Shown: in pieces, positions 40,822 to 50,872 of the stretch
Layout: the number at the start of each line of letters is the position of its first letter
Numbering within the stretch: position 1 is the first letter of the stretch
NCBI GenBank assembly: GCA_027309085.1
Contig: DAIDDL010000001.1
Coordinates: 62,001 to 126,000 of the forward strand
Length of the DNA stretch: 64,000 nt
Source: Sulfobacillus sp.
GTDB lineage: Bacteria > Bacillota > Sulfobacillia > Sulfobacillales > Sulfobacillaceae
Direction of reading: 5' to 3'
Position numbers and translations under genes: made by a program
The notes under the pieces: model-generated
The model's database searches: none
Told to the model about the DNA's origin: nothing
What the model saw: only the letters and a program-made list of their open reading frames with translations

Positions 40822-42858
40822 TCAGCGCGCCTCCTCGCTGACCCTGGTGGCCCAGCCAGGATTGTCCATCAGATATTGCGGGCCGTTGGCGTTCAGCAGC
40901 AAGATCAGTTCTCTCTGATATTGGGCGTACAGGTCAGGGTTTTTGTCCATGACCCATTGATAGAGCAAATTGAGGTTGTCGGCGTTGAATCCGCGGGACA
41001 TAGAATCGGCACGGGTCCGGTAGAGAAAGTACGGTTCCGGAATGACAACGCCCTGACACCCCCGCGACAGCAGCCGGATCATGCTCTCATAGTCTTCCAT
41101 CCCGTATTCCATCTCCGGGTCATTCAGCCCGTATTCGAGAAAGTGGTCGGTGCGGCAGATGAGGCTGCTGGTGTTTAGAGGATTGTGGTACAGAGCATAG
41201 GGCGGTTCCGGATTCCAGGTAGGCCATAATGCCGAGCTCTCCCCGAAGTACTGGGTCCAGGCCCCGACAAAGCTGACATTGTCATAGGCGTTGAGAATGT
41301 CCAGGGCCCGCCGGTAGTAGCGGGGATCGACTTTGTCGTCCGCATCCAAAAATGCCAGAAAAGCCCCGCGTACTCGGCGCGCCCCGTAATTTCTGGCGGC
41401 GGCCAGACCCTCGTGGGATTTGCGGAGAATTTCAATCTGTGGGTAGCGCTGTTTGACTTGATGCAGAGCCGCAATGCTCATCGCCTCAGTGCTGCCGTCG
41501 TCCACCACCAGAATTTCCAGGGCCGGGTCTTGAATCTGCGCCAAGCTCTCTATTGTGTCGAACAGGTAGGTGCCCAGATTGTAGAAGGGCACGACGATGC
41601 TGACAAGAGAGTTGCTCTGGGACGGCGCCATCGGAGTGGGTCCGAGGGGTCTGATGAACGGGAACTGGCGAGACTTGCGGCCGCTTTCCCGGACCCGCTC
41701 GAAATATGCCATTTTGCGTTGGTAGACGGATTCCGGGTCCGTGTGCCGGGCCACATCCTTCCCCGCGCGCGCCACCATCTGCTGGCGCCGGGCGGGAGAC
41801 ATCGCCACCGCTTTGAGCAGCTGGGATTCCAGGCTGGTTTCGTCGAACAGGTAGCCATTTTCACCGTCGGTGATGATCTCCTGCTGCCCGCCGTGTTCTG
41901 AGGCGAGAACGACTGCTCCCGACGCCATGGCTTCGATGACTACATAGGGAAAATTTTCGAAAAGAGACGGCACGATAACCGCCTGCGCCTGGCGGTAGGC
42001 GGCGGGCAGCCTGCTCGGCGGCACAGGGCCGTGGATGTGGAGCAAACCCCGGCGGATATAGGGCTCGTAGCGCTGTTCGACATACTTTTTCATGGACATG
42101 TTGCGCGGATGGTAGTGGCTGTCCCCGCCGATCATGTCGAGAGGCCAGGCGAATCCCCGGTCCCACATATTCGCCAGGGTTTCGAGGAGCACCAGAGTGC
42201 CTTTAAGGTACTGCATGCGCCCGACATACAAAAGTCTGGGCACCAGATTGCCGGAACTGGGCTTTGGCGCAATGTACGGGTTGGGGATCACTTCCGGATT
42301 GATCATGCTAAGCTCCTGCATCAGGCACTTTCGCAGATAGCGGCTGGGCACAATCACTCCGTCTGCAGCACTCAGGGAAAACCTCTCCATCTCGCCTACC
42401 CAGTACTCGGGAAAACGGTAAAGGGGGGCCCGCTCAACGCTGTCGAGCAGGAACTTGGGGCTGTGGGACGTGACAATGACCGGGACGTCCGCAAACAGCG
42501 GGTCGAGGGTGCGCTTGCGCTGCAAAAGGTGCGCGGCGATGCCGGAAAAGTCTTGGCTTTCAATAATGTCGGGCGGGCCCTCCCGGGCAATCATGGCAGC
42601 GGCGTGCAGGGCATAATGGTAGCTGAGGCGGGGAGCGTAGCCCAAGTTTTCCAGGTGAGGTCCGGATGCATTGGGAAAACGCACGATCCGCAAGTTCTGC
42701 TCCATCTGCACGTGCACGTCCGGCACGTGGTTGTCCGCGACAAATACAGTGACCTCGTGATGCCGGCTTTGCAAAAGCTCTGAGGTCATATGGCTGTAGG
42801 TTGCGATTCCCCCGCCAAAGTAGGGGGGATATTCGGTGGTGAGTAACCAAATTTTCAT
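40822..42858 (-). CDS. Bifunctional glycosyltransferase (GT4 + GT2 fusion)
   Basis: A 678-residue cytoplasmic protein with two transferase modules. Residues 1-400 are GT4: LTTEYPPYFGGGIATYSHM, LLYVGRMQYLKG and the EMASG-type loop (NFPYVVIEAMASGAVVLAS). Residues about 415-678 are GT2: SIVVPFYNLGTYLFDTI, EILVVDDGSTE and the metal site FLDADDKVDP. Such fusions make surface polysaccharide or glycoprotein glycans, adding two sugars in turn. The start follows AAGGACG. It is monocistronic, so no pathway can be named. Confidence 0.88.
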   Translation of the reverse strand: MKIWLLTTEYPPYFGGGIATYSHMTSELLQSRHHEVTVFVADNHVPDVHVQMEQNLRIVRFPNASGPHLENLGYAPRLSYHYALHAAAMIAREGPPDIIESQDFSGIAAHLLQRKRTLDPLFADVPVIVTSHSPKFLLDSVERAPLYRFPEYWVGEMERFSLSAADGVIVPSRYLRKCLMQELSMINPEVIPNPYIAPKPSSGNLVPRLLYVGRMQYLKGTLVLLETLANMWDRGFAWPLDMIGGDSHYHPRNMSMKKYVEQRYEPYIRRGLLHIHGPVPPSRLPAAYRQAQAVIVPSLFENFPYVVIEAMASGAVVLASEHGGQQEIITDGENGYLFDETSLESQLLKAVAMSPARRQQMVARAGKDVARHTDPESVYQRKMAYFERVRESGRKSRQFPFIRPLGPTPMAPSQSNSLVSIVVPFYNLGTYLFDTIESLAQIQDPALEILVVDDGSTEAMSIAALHQVKQRYPQIEILRKSHEGLAAARNYGARRVRGAFLAFLDADDKVDPRYYRRALDILNAYDNVSFVGAWTQYFGESSALWPTWNPEPPYALYHNPLNTSSLICRTDHFLEYGLNDPEMEYGMEDYESMIRLLSRGCQGVVIPEPYFLYRTRADSMSRGFNADNLNLLYQWVMDKNPDLYAQYQRELILLLNANGPQYLMDNPGWATRVSEEAR

Positions 42859-42910
42859 GGCAACGTCCTTAGATTCGTTAGTAGGCTAGCTGACTTTTGT
42901 GTTTAGACTA

Positions 42911-43930
42911 TCATATTCCGCGGCCTGGCTTAAGCCCGGATGCGGGCCGCGAGGCATCCGGGAGCAGAGCCCGGGGCCTCAGCACCGGCAGGACAGCCGG
43001 GACCACCCGGCAGACAATATGGTCCACCTGCAGGTCCTCCCCGTCCATATCCAGGGGCATGAGAGCGGGGGCGGTGATCTCCACCTCTGCGGACGTCATG
43101 ACGCTGACCCCCTTGAGCTGAGTGTGGCGGCCCTGGTAGACCTCGATAAAGTGGCGCAGAAAGAACGACCGGGGCACATTGTCGACAAGAACCAGGGTGA
43201 GCAGGCCATCGTCGAAGCGGGCGGGGGGAGCGATCCACATGCCGCCGCCAAAATACCCGCCATTGGCCATGATGACAGCCAGGGGGGAAATTTGGGACGT
43301 CGTGCCGTTCACGGTCAAGACTAGGGGCTGGGGGTGAAAGGTGGCATAGGCTTCCAGCGCCCCTGCTACAAAAGACATGCGCCCGCCCAGAAACTTGGTG
43401 CGCCGGTTGACGATGCGGGCGGTGAGACCTCCCAGCCCGACATCCGCCACATTGGCGAAGTAACGCTGGACTGTGCCCTTGGGCCCGTGCAGGGTGAGGT
43501 GCCCAATATCAATGAATTCTTCGGGCCAGGCCAGCACGTGGCTCCAGAAGCGCTGGGGGTCCGCCAGTGCAGGGCATTTGGGGTAGAGCGTCCGGCTGAA
43601 ATCCGAGCCCGTCCCCACCGGCACCAAAATGGTGACGGGCAAAGAGCTAGCCTTGAGGCCCATCAGGCCGTTCACCACTTCATTCATGGTCCCGTCGCCG
43701 CCAATGACAAACACGGCCGAGGCGTTTACGCTGAGGGCTTTCTGGCTTAGTGCCGTGGCATGCAAAGGGCTTTGGGTATGCCATGTCTCAATACGCAACC
43801 CAAAAGCAGCCGCTGCGGCCTGGGTGGCGTTCCACTTTTTTGCGGCGCGGCCGGATCCCGCGCGGGGATTGACGATCGCAATCAGTGGGCCTTGGGCCCA
43901 CATGGGTAGATTATTGGTGGATGAGAGCAT
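42911..43930 (-). CDS. Diacylglycerol/lipid kinase family protein (YegS/DgkB-like)
   Basis: A 339-residue lipid kinase. The catalytic core has PLIAIVNPRAGSGRAAKKW, VFVIGGDGTMNEVVNGLMG (GGDGT nucleotide site), PVTILVPVGTGSDFSRTL and the C-terminal VMANGGYFGGGMWIAPPARFDDG. The family phosphorylates diacylglycerol or related lipids to recycle them at the membrane. The start at 43930 follows GGGGTTAAG. It lies upstream of the glycosyltransferase in the same direction with a 52-base gap, so co-transcription is possible. Confidence 0.9.
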   Translation of the reverse strand: MLSSTNNLPMWAQGPLIAIVNPRAGSGRAAKKWNATQAAAAAFGLRIETWHTQSPLHATALSQKALSVNASAVFVIGGDGTMNEVVNGLMGLKASSLPVTILVPVGTGSDFSRTLYPKCPALADPQRFWSHVLAWPEEFIDIGHLTLHGPKGTVQRYFANVADVGLGGLTARIVNRRTKFLGGRMSFVAGALEAYATFHPQPLVLTVNGTTSQISPLAVIMANGGYFGGGMWIAPPARFDDGLLTLVLVDNVPRSFFLRHFIEVYQGRHTQLKGVSVMTSAEVEITAPALMPLDMDGEDLQVDHIVCRVVPAVLPVLRPRALLPDASRPASGLKPGRGI

Positions 43931-44267
43931 CGCTTAACCCCTGGCTCTGCCGGATTGTCGGGTTGAGAAAAAATTTGGCGCGATAGGGTTTCACAAAAAT
44001 GCGCGCCCTCCCAACAAGCATCTGTCTGTCTACGGGCCATTGTACCACGCAAGGTGCCCAAGCAGGCGCAAATTTGACCGCAGGCCAGCAATCCCGGTAA
44101 TGCGGAGGATCTGCTGGCACACAGGGATTTCCGTCAGGCGGTATCTCTGGGGGGCTAAGTGCGGTAAGGTAGAACAAGGGGATTTATAGGGGATGTTTGT
44201 GGACTGCTTCATGCAAGACTCTCAGGGGACCCGGTCTGGGAGCGGCATTGGGAAGGGAGAGCTGTGT
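43931..44267. other. Divergent intergenic region
   Basis: No gene. It must hold two divergent promoters. A weak candidate for the plus strand is TTGACC (44074-44079) with TAATGC 18 bases on. An in-frame ATG at 44193 could extend the GH15 gene by 25 codons, but has no good ribosome site. Confidence 0.3.
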
Positions 44268-46043
44268 ATGGCGCATCCGCTTTTTTACGGATTCTTGTCC
44301 AACAGTTACACCTCGGCGTTAATTTCGCCGGATGGGGTTGTCGAGTGGCTGCCTTGCCCGAGGTTTGACAGTCAGGCGGTTTTTTGCCGGCTCCTGGATA
44401 AAACCCGCGGCGGCTTTTTCAGTATCCAGCCGGAAGAGGACTTCGAAAGCCAGCAGCAATACGATGATGATACCAATATTGTTGTCACAACTTTTCACAC
44501 GGCAAAAGGAACCGCGCAGGTGCGTGACTTTCTCCCCATCGGCCGGGTTGCGCTGTGGCGGGTTGTGGAGGCCGATATTCCCATGACTCTAGTCTGCCGG
44601 CCCACCTTTTCATTCGGGGCGGCCGTGTCTGCCTATGACATTACAGACCATGGCGCCATTTTCACCCACCCCTCTGGGAATGAGGCGGTGGTGCTGACCA
44701 TTCAGGGGACGATGAAGAAATTGTCCGGGCGTGATCATTGGGAAATTGGGCCGGGCAAGGTTGTGGTGGTGCTCCGCTATGCGCAGGATTATGAACGCGA
44801 CCGCGCAAAGCTGGATGAACCCTTGGCTGACCCCGAGGTGATGGAGGAGGGAACCAGGAAGTTCTGGCACCGTAGTCTGCTGCCGTATGAGGGCGCTCAC
44901 CCGGAGTCTTTTAACCGGAGCCTGTTGGTAATCCGGGGATTGACCTACCGGACTAACGGGGCGCTGCTGGCGGCCGCGACGACGTCCCTTCCTGAGGCCG
45001 TGGGAGAGGCGAGACAGTGGGACTACCGCTTTGTGTGGGTGCGCGATGCCTCGTACGCGGCGGAAGCCTTGCTGGTTGCGGGCGACCCGGTGGCCTGCCG
45101 CCGGGTCATCGAGTTTATGCTGAACACTGTGGATCTGGCCGGGAAGCCTTTTGCCGCGCCCTTTTATCACGTGGACGGCACCAGAAGCCAGGGGGAGAGG
45201 GACCTGCTGTGGCTTGCCGGCTATAAGAATTCCCGCCCAGTGCGTGTCGGCAATGCCGCCAGCGACCAGATTCAGATGGATGTCGAGGGGGACCTGCTCT
45301 GGGTTGTTCTCCTCCACTGGCGCCAGACGCATGATGACACTTTTATCAAAGAGTACTGGTGGGCGGTGCTCACGCTGGTGACATGGGTGGCTCAGAATTG
45401 GCAGACGCCGGATGCTTCCTTGTGGGAATTCCGCGATGATGATGACATCTATACCCACTCCCAGCTGATGTGCTGGGTGGCGCTGAAAGTGGGGCAGACG
45501 CTGGCCCGTGAGGCCATGCACGACGAAGAGACAGCCCACGGCTGGGGCAAGGTGGCCGACCTCGTGGCCAAGGGCATTATGGACGACCTCAAAGCGAGCG
45601 GCCTGCCCTACTTTACCCAGGGTCACCACCACCGCCATGTCGATGCGGCGCTGCTGACGATGCCGCTCTACGGATTCCTGCCCGTGGACGACCCGGTTTT
45701 TCAAAGAACCCTTCAGCACATCGAAGAGGTCCTCGTGCACAATGACTTTGTTTACCGCTACCGGGAAGACAATATGGGGCCTGCGCTCTACCCGTTTACC
45801 TTAGCGGGGTTCTGGCTGGCCCGCAACTATCTGCGGCAGGGAAATCTGGAACGCGCGGATGAGCTGATTGGCGCCCAGTTGCGCTGCGTCACGGATATGG
45901 GCCTGTTCGCCGAACACGTCGATCCGGAAACATTTGAACCGCACGGAAATTTTCCCCAGCTGTTTCCCCACGCCGCCTTAATCACGACATTGACGGAGCG
46001 CAAGCAGGCCCAGCAAGGATTTGTGTCCCCGTACACCGCGTGA
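44268..46043 (+). CDS. Glycoside hydrolase family 15 protein (glucoamylase/trehalase type)
   Basis: A 591-residue protein without a signal peptide. The N-terminal beta domain begins FYGFLSNSYTSALISPDGVVEWLPCPRFDS, typical of GH15 enzymes annotated as glucoamylase or trehalase in actinobacteria and Firmicutes. The (alpha/alpha)6 barrel follows with QWDYRFVWVRDASYAAEALL, NAASDQIQMDVEG and YTHSQLMCWVAL. The likely job is release of glucose from trehalose or alpha-glucan in the cytoplasm. The ATG at 44268 follows GGGAAGGGAG. It is 54 bases before zwf, so the glucose would feed the next step. Confidence 0.9.
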   Translation: MAHPLFYGFLSNSYTSALISPDGVVEWLPCPRFDSQAVFCRLLDKTRGGFFSIQPEEDFESQQQYDDDTNIVVTTFHTAKGTAQVRDFLPIGRVALWRVVEADIPMTLVCRPTFSFGAAVSAYDITDHGAIFTHPSGNEAVVLTIQGTMKKLSGRDHWEIGPGKVVVVLRYAQDYERDRAKLDEPLADPEVMEEGTRKFWHRSLLPYEGAHPESFNRSLLVIRGLTYRTNGALLAAATTSLPEAVGEARQWDYRFVWVRDASYAAEALLVAGDPVACRRVIEFMLNTVDLAGKPFAAPFYHVDGTRSQGERDLLWLAGYKNSRPVRVGNAASDQIQMDVEGDLLWVVLLHWRQTHDDTFIKEYWWAVLTLVTWVAQNWQTPDASLWEFRDDDDIYTHSQLMCWVALKVGQTLAREAMHDEETAHGWGKVADLVAKGIMDDLKASGLPYFTQGHHHRHVDAALLTMPLYGFLPVDDPVFQRTLQHIEEVLVHNDFVYRYREDNMGPALYPFTLAGFWLARNYLRQGNLERADELIGAQLRCVTDMGLFAEHVDPETFEPHGNFPQLFPHAALITTLTERKQAQQGFVSPYTA

Positions 46044-46097
46044 GCGAGGCGGCCGGGGGCCCGCCGGGATTTGCCCAATGCAAAGGAGGCCGCATCT

Positions 46098-47522
46098 ATG
46101 GATGACAAGAAAATGTCCGTCGTAATTTTTGGGGCGACGGGAGACTTGACCCGCAGACTCCTGTTTCCTGCGATCTACCGTCTGTATGCACACGGAGAAT
46201 GGGTGCCCACCCGCGTCATCGGCTATGCTATGGAGGATTGGAGCCAGGAGAAATTCTGTGGCCACATTGAGGAGAATCTGAAGAATTTCGTTGCAGAATT
46301 CGACCCCGCCGTATGGGGCAAGCTGAAGCAATTCGTGTCCTACCAGTCGGGAGATCTGCAGGTAAAGAGCCTGGCCCGCCTGAAAAGCCAGGTGCAGGGT
46401 CCAGCGGTTTTCTACCTCGGCCTTCCTCCCCAGCTTTTTTCTCAGGCAGCTTCGGGCTTGGGACAGGCGGGTCTCAATGAGGAAGCCTCAGGGTGGCGGC
46501 GTCTCGTGATTGAAAAGCCGTTTGGCTGGGATTTCGATTCCGCCGAGGCGTTGGGCAAGGCGCTTGAACCGTGGTGGAAAGAGGACCAAATTTTCCGCAT
46601 TGACCACTTTCTGGGAAAGGACACGGCCCAAAATGTGCTGGTATTCCGGTTTGTCAACCGTCTGATGGAATCGGTCTGGAATGGGGCGCATATTGCCCAG
46701 GTGCAGATTACCTATGCGGAGACCCTCGGCCTCGAGGGGCGGTGGCAGTATTATGACAAGGCGGGGGCCCTGCGCGATATGCTGCAGAACCACCTGATCC
46801 AGCTGTTTGCGCTGGTGGCGATGGAACCGCCCAGCGAGTGGGATTCGACGGATTTACACAATCACAAGGCGGAAGTTCTCAGATCCGTGCGCCAAATCCC
46901 CGAGGGCAAGGTGGGGGAGTTTGCCGTAGCAGGACAGTACGGCCCGGGGAGCATCCAAGATGCGGCGGTTCCGGGATATGTGGAAGAAGGCGGCATTGCC
47001 TCGGCATCCCATACGGAAACCTTCGCGGCCCTGAAGTTTTATGTAGACAACTGGCGCTGGCACGGGGTCCCCTTCTACCTGCGCAGTGGCAAGCGGATGG
47101 CAGCGGATTATGCGGAAATCGCTGTGCAGCTGAAACCCGTGCCGCCCAAGCTGTTCGGCGAGGGACTGGCGGACTGGCTGGTGTTCCGCATGAAGCCCGA
47201 CGAGGCGATTGACCTGGTGATGTGGGCGAAAAAGCCGGGGCTGGAGCAGGAAACAAAGCAAGTGATTTTGAGCGCGCCATACAAGAAAGCGGGCGAAAAT
47301 GACTACTCGGCCTATGAGCAACTCCTGCTGGATGTGCTTAAGGGGGACCAGAGCGCATTCCCCCGTTTCGATGAGGTGGAACAGGCATGGAAAATAGTCG
47401 ACCCGGTTCTGAAGGCGTGGGCTGGCCGGGCCCCGGAAGTCTATGCAGCTGGAACCCAAGGTCCAGAGGGCCAAGAGCGGCTGATGGATCCGGGGCTCAG
47501 CTGGCGCCCGCTGGGGGATTAG
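46098..47522 (+). CDS. zwf: Glucose-6-phosphate 1-dehydrogenase
   Basis: The enzyme oxidises glucose-6-phosphate to 6-phosphogluconolactone with NADP or NAD. The 474-residue protein has the nucleotide motif IFGATGDLTRRLLFPAI, RLVIEKPFGWD and the active-site RIDHFLGKD (normally RIDHYLGKE), followed by AQNVLVFRF, and DMLQNHLIQLFALVAME. The start at 46098 follows AAAGGAGG; an upstream in-frame ATG does not. The bidirectional terminator lies just after. With the GH15 enzyme and phosphoketolase it points to sugar use by the pentose-phosphate route. Confidence 0.95.
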   Translation: MDDKKMSVVIFGATGDLTRRLLFPAIYRLYAHGEWVPTRVIGYAMEDWSQEKFCGHIEENLKNFVAEFDPAVWGKLKQFVSYQSGDLQVKSLARLKSQVQGPAVFYLGLPPQLFSQAASGLGQAGLNEEASGWRRLVIEKPFGWDFDSAEALGKALEPWWKEDQIFRIDHFLGKDTAQNVLVFRFVNRLMESVWNGAHIAQVQITYAETLGLEGRWQYYDKAGALRDMLQNHLIQLFALVAMEPPSEWDSTDLHNHKAEVLRSVRQIPEGKVGEFAVAGQYGPGSIQDAAVPGYVEEGGIASASHTETFAALKFYVDNWRWHGVPFYLRSGKRMAADYAEIAVQLKPVPPKLFGEGLADWLVFRMKPDEAIDLVMWAKKPGLEQETKQVILSAPYKKAGENDYSAYEQLLLDVLKGDQSAFPRFDEVEQAWKIVDPVLKAWAGRAPEVYAAGTQGPEGQERLMDPGLSWRPLGD

Positions 47523-47550
47523 GACGGGGTGCGAGACGGGGCCGGACGGA

Positions 47551-47588
47551 AATAAAGGCGAGGGGGATTTTCCCTCGCCTTTATTTTG
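47551..47588. terminator. Bidirectional terminator between zwf and the S53 protease
   Basis: A perfect 14-bp stem, AATAAAGGCGAGGG (47551-47564) with CCCTCGCCTTTATT (47572-47585), followed by TTT on the plus strand and A/T-rich on both sides. It separates convergent genes. Confidence 0.85.
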
Positions 47589-47599
47589 GCCTCGTGTGT

Positions 47600-50500
47600 T
47601 CACTGCACGGTGATAGTATTTGTCGCCGTCACGGCGTAGTCCGCGGTGGCGGGCGCGTACGGATCTTTGGCATACACTGTTGCGGTGTATGTGCCTTGCG
47701 ACACCGGAGTGAAGGTGTAGGGGACATGGCCGTAGGCCCCGCTGGAACTCCATGTCCCCGAAGGTGACTGGATCCAGAACTGATAGACGGGGTCTGTGAG
47801 CCCGGTGGCCTGTGCGGACACAGTCAAGGGCTGCCCCGCTGTCCCCGTCTGCGGCGCCGAGAGGGTGACGTGGCTGCCCACGTTAATCACGGACGTAGAG
47901 TAAAATGCCTGGGAGAAGTCGCGGTGCTGGTACTGATGGGAATCGAGCGCATACACGGCGACCACATAGGAGCCGGACTGCAGATTTCCCAGTGTCCATG
48001 CACTTTTTTCGGAAAAGTTCTGGACCATGGCCCATCCACCATGGGGGGCGCGCACCCAGAACTGGTATACCGGCGTGCCCCCGGTGTCTGTGGCCTGCGC
48101 GTGGAAGGTGACAGACTGCCCGGCCTCCTGGAAGATGGCGGGTGCGTTGACGCTCAGCGCTGAAACCATCGGCTCCCCGGCTGGAGCGGCCACAACCAAG
48201 GCTTGGGACACTGACAGCGGAGATTCGCTCAGCCCCCGGACATACACCTTGACCTGATACGCTCCGGGAACGGCCGGGGTGAAGCGGAACTGGCTGCTGG
48301 TGGAGTATGCTCCCTGCGGAGCGCTCCAAAGGCCGGTCTGGGGATTGCGGAGCCAAAACTGGTAGCGCAGCGAGTCACTCGGCGCTGCGCCTTGAGCAGT
48401 GACAGTCACCACATGGCCCACGGTCGGGGCAGAAGACGTGCTGACGGTGACCGGGGCTTGGACAGAAACGGGGGAGGACGTGGCGCTCCACTGCGGATTC
48501 TGTACGGACGTGGCGGTGAGTGTCTGGTTGCCCACCGTGCCGAATGTTACGGGAAACTGGGCTTGGCCTTCGACCAGGTCAACAGATGCCGGCAGCGTGG
48601 CCAGGGGATCGGAACTGGTCAGGGTGACGGGGCCGGAAAAGGTTGCGGTGGGATTCCCCTCGGCATCGACGGCGCTGAGGGTCCAGGAAACGCTGCTTCC
48701 CAGGGTAGCCTGGGCGGGGGCATGGGTCCAGTGCAGACCGGCTGCGGGACTCGGCTGCTGCCAGGCTTGGGCGATTTGGTCCCACTTGGGCGCCCCCAGG
48801 CCGGTGACGGGATTCCACGTGCCGGGGGTGGAACTGGTCACCTGGTAAAAACCGTTGCTGCCCCACAGTGCCTGCAAGAAGTCCTGCGGGTGGGACTGGG
48901 CAGTCTGGAAGAGGAGAGGATTGATGTTGCCCAGACCTTGATGTTGGACCCCGTCAGCGCTTTCCATGTCATCGACCCATCCGGCGGTCAGGGGCGCAGC
49001 CAGACTCGTCCCCCCCAGGTCGGCCGCGGTGCCACCGATGACGCCTTGGAACGAGGGCAGGCCCGCTAGGGAGGCAATATCCGGTGTGCCCAGACCTGTC
49101 GCCTGCGCCGGCATCAGCGGAGCTTGCCAGCTGGGGACGGGGGAGGAGCCAAAACCGCCGGTCGATGCGTTGTTTTCGGCCAAGAATGCCTCCAGGGTGG
49201 GGGTAGGCAGGCCGTCCAGGTAATCTCCGCCCCAGGCTTTGAGCACGGCGGGCCCGCTCAGGCCCGCCATGTTGCCATTGTTGTCGAACGTGGCGGAGGC
49301 GGCCATGTTGAGTCCTCCGACGGTGACAGCGGCCGGGTCGCTATCGGGTGCCGGCAATCCGGGGCTGGTCCCCGCAGCGCTCGCATAAGCGCCCTCGTCG
49401 CCGCTGGCGAAAAAGACTGTGATTCCCTCGGCGGTGCAGGCGTTCATCAAGGTGCTGAGAGCTGTGGCGTTTTCCCCATAGAACCCGTAGCTGACCGTGG
49501 CGATTTTTTGCGCGTCTTTCTGGGCCAAGAGGGCCAGAAAAGCGGTCAGGGGGTCAGCCGGGTCACTGGATGAGTAGACATAGTCCGCGATGGGGGCGCC
49601 CGGTGCGGAAGACGCCACCGCTTGCAGGTCGAGATTGGATTCGAGGCCGGTCGGGGCGGATGAGGACGGCGCCGTCCCTGTTGGGGAGGAGCCGGTGTCC
49701 GGGAACGCCACCTCTGGGGTGGGGAGAGATTCCTGGTTCATCAGCGCCGACAGGTCGGACAGGCTGGGAGTGGTGCCCACGGTCAGGATGGCCACTGGCC
49801 CGGGAGGTGAGCTGAGGGCGTCCTGGTATAAGTTCTGGGCGCCCAGGAGCTGGCTTAACTGCGCCCCGTCCAGCGGGAAGAGGGCGGTCGCCGACCCGGT
49901 AAAGTCCGGCAGGGTGAAGGAGACCGTCTCCGTGGTGCCGTCAGTCAGTGTCACAGCGGCGGTCAGGGTATCGGGCTGGGAACTGGCGCCGAAGGCGGCC
50001 AGTTCCAACTGCCACAGCGTGTTGCTGCTGGCGGGGAAGGCCTGGCCGCTGCCATATGACCCGATATTGTTTTGCGTGTCCGCGATGTTGGACACGGACT
50101 GAATTGCCAGCGGCTGGCCAGTTGCCGTCTGGGCGGACAGGACAATATTGAACGGCAGTCCGGCCGGGAGTGCGGACGTGACGGCGGGATTGAAGCTCAT
50201 GGCGGTGAAGATGTCCCCGTTCGCGGACGTCACCCTTTGCGCCAGTGCGGGGGGGCGGGCTAGGCCATATGGAGCCAGGTATGCGGAAGACACCGTCAAA
50301 GCTGGCCGCACGGTAGCGTCGTCTCGGGGCAGCCGGCGCAGCGGGGAGGACGCGGACGCCTGGGGGACGGTGATGTGCACAGCTGACAACCCGTCTACGG
50401 CGTACAGGGCCGGGGCCACGGGAATTTCTGCCCGGGCGCCGGCTGCCGGCACTTCCGCTGTGACCGTCAGCGCCGTATGGCCCAGCACCCGCCACCCCGC

Positions 50501-50872
50501 CGCCTGCAGAGCCTGGCGGACCTGCTTGGCGGCAGCGGGTGTCGGGCCGAATTTCCGGACCAGCGCTTGAGGACTCAGAAAGTGGTGGTACAGGGGCGAG
50601 CCGGGGGTGCTCACCTGGGATGCGTACTGTTTGAGAAGGGCTGCGCGGCCCGGTGTATCGACGACCACGGTCACCTGCCGGGCCCCGGTGGATCGGTCCA
50701 AGGCAGGCAATTCCGTCTGGTAAAAGGGAGTGGGCGGCAAACTGGCCTGGCGCAAAGCATGCACCGGGACAGCATAGGCTGCGGGCAGGGATTGAGCGCG
50801 GCTGATCCCCGCGCTCAACAGCGGCAGTCCCAGCGAGGCGGACAGCATAACGGACATAAGGCGGATATTCAC
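47600..50872 (-). CDS. Secreted S53-family acid peptidase (sedolisin/kumamolisin type) with C-terminal repeats
   Basis: A 1090-residue exported serine-carboxyl peptidase that works at low pH outside the cell. A signal peptide (to about residue 26) is followed by a pro-domain (SPLYHHFLSPQALVRKFGPT). The catalytic part has the Glu/Asp pair ESNLDLQ, the oxyanion Asp in FFASGDEGAYAS and the Ser in GGTSLAAP (SGTS in most members). From about residue 700 come four or more repeats of a beta-sandwich type with YQFWxRxPxxGxW cores. The start is GTG at 50872 after AAAGGAG. The extra repeats may bind the cell wall or a substrate. Confidence 0.9.
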   Translation of the reverse strand: MNIRLMSVMLSASLGLPLLSAGISRAQSLPAAYAVPVHALRQASLPPTPFYQTELPALDRSTGARQVTVVVDTPGRAALLKQYASQVSTPGSPLYHHFLSPQALVRKFGPTPAAAKQVRQALQAAGWRVLGHTALTVTAEVPAAGARAEIPVAPALYAVDGLSAVHITVPQASASSPLRRLPRDDATVRPALTVSSAYLAPYGLARPPALAQRVTSANGDIFTAMSFNPAVTSALPAGLPFNIVLSAQTATGQPLAIQSVSNIADTQNNIGSYGSGQAFPASSNTLWQLELAAFGASSQPDTLTAAVTLTDGTTETVSFTLPDFTGSATALFPLDGAQLSQLLGAQNLYQDALSSPPGPVAILTVGTTPSLSDLSALMNQESLPTPEVAFPDTGSSPTGTAPSSSAPTGLESNLDLQAVASSAPGAPIADYVYSSSDPADPLTAFLALLAQKDAQKIATVSYGFYGENATALSTLMNACTAEGITVFFASGDEGAYASAAGTSPGLPAPDSDPAAVTVGGLNMAASATFDNNGNMAGLSGPAVLKAWGGDYLDGLPTPTLEAFLAENNASTGGFGSSPVPSWQAPLMPAQATGLGTPDIASLAGLPSFQGVIGGTAADLGGTSLAAPLTAGWVDDMESADGVQHQGLGNINPLLFQTAQSHPQDFLQALWGSNGFYQVTSSTPGTWNPVTGLGAPKWDQIAQAWQQPSPAAGLHWTHAPAQATLGSSVSWTLSAVDAEGNPTATFSGPVTLTSSDPLATLPASVDLVEGQAQFPVTFGTVGNQTLTATSVQNPQWSATSSPVSVQAPVTVSTSSAPTVGHVVTVTAQGAAPSDSLRYQFWLRNPQTGLWSAPQGAYSTSSQFRFTPAVPGAYQVKVYVRGLSESPLSVSQALVVAAPAGEPMVSALSVNAPAIFQEAGQSVTFHAQATDTGGTPVYQFWVRAPHGGWAMVQNFSEKSAWTLGNLQSGSYVVAVYALDSHQYQHRDFSQAFYSTSVINVGSHVTLSAPQTGTAGQPLTVSAQATGLTDPVYQFWIQSPSGTWSSSGAYGHVPYTFTPVSQGTYTATVYAKDPYAPATADYAVTATNTITVQ

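Noticed and set aside
44610-45740. A 376-residue minus-strand ORF
   Set aside because: It is the antisense shadow of the GH15 gene, with His/Arg/Gln-rich composition typical of shadows.
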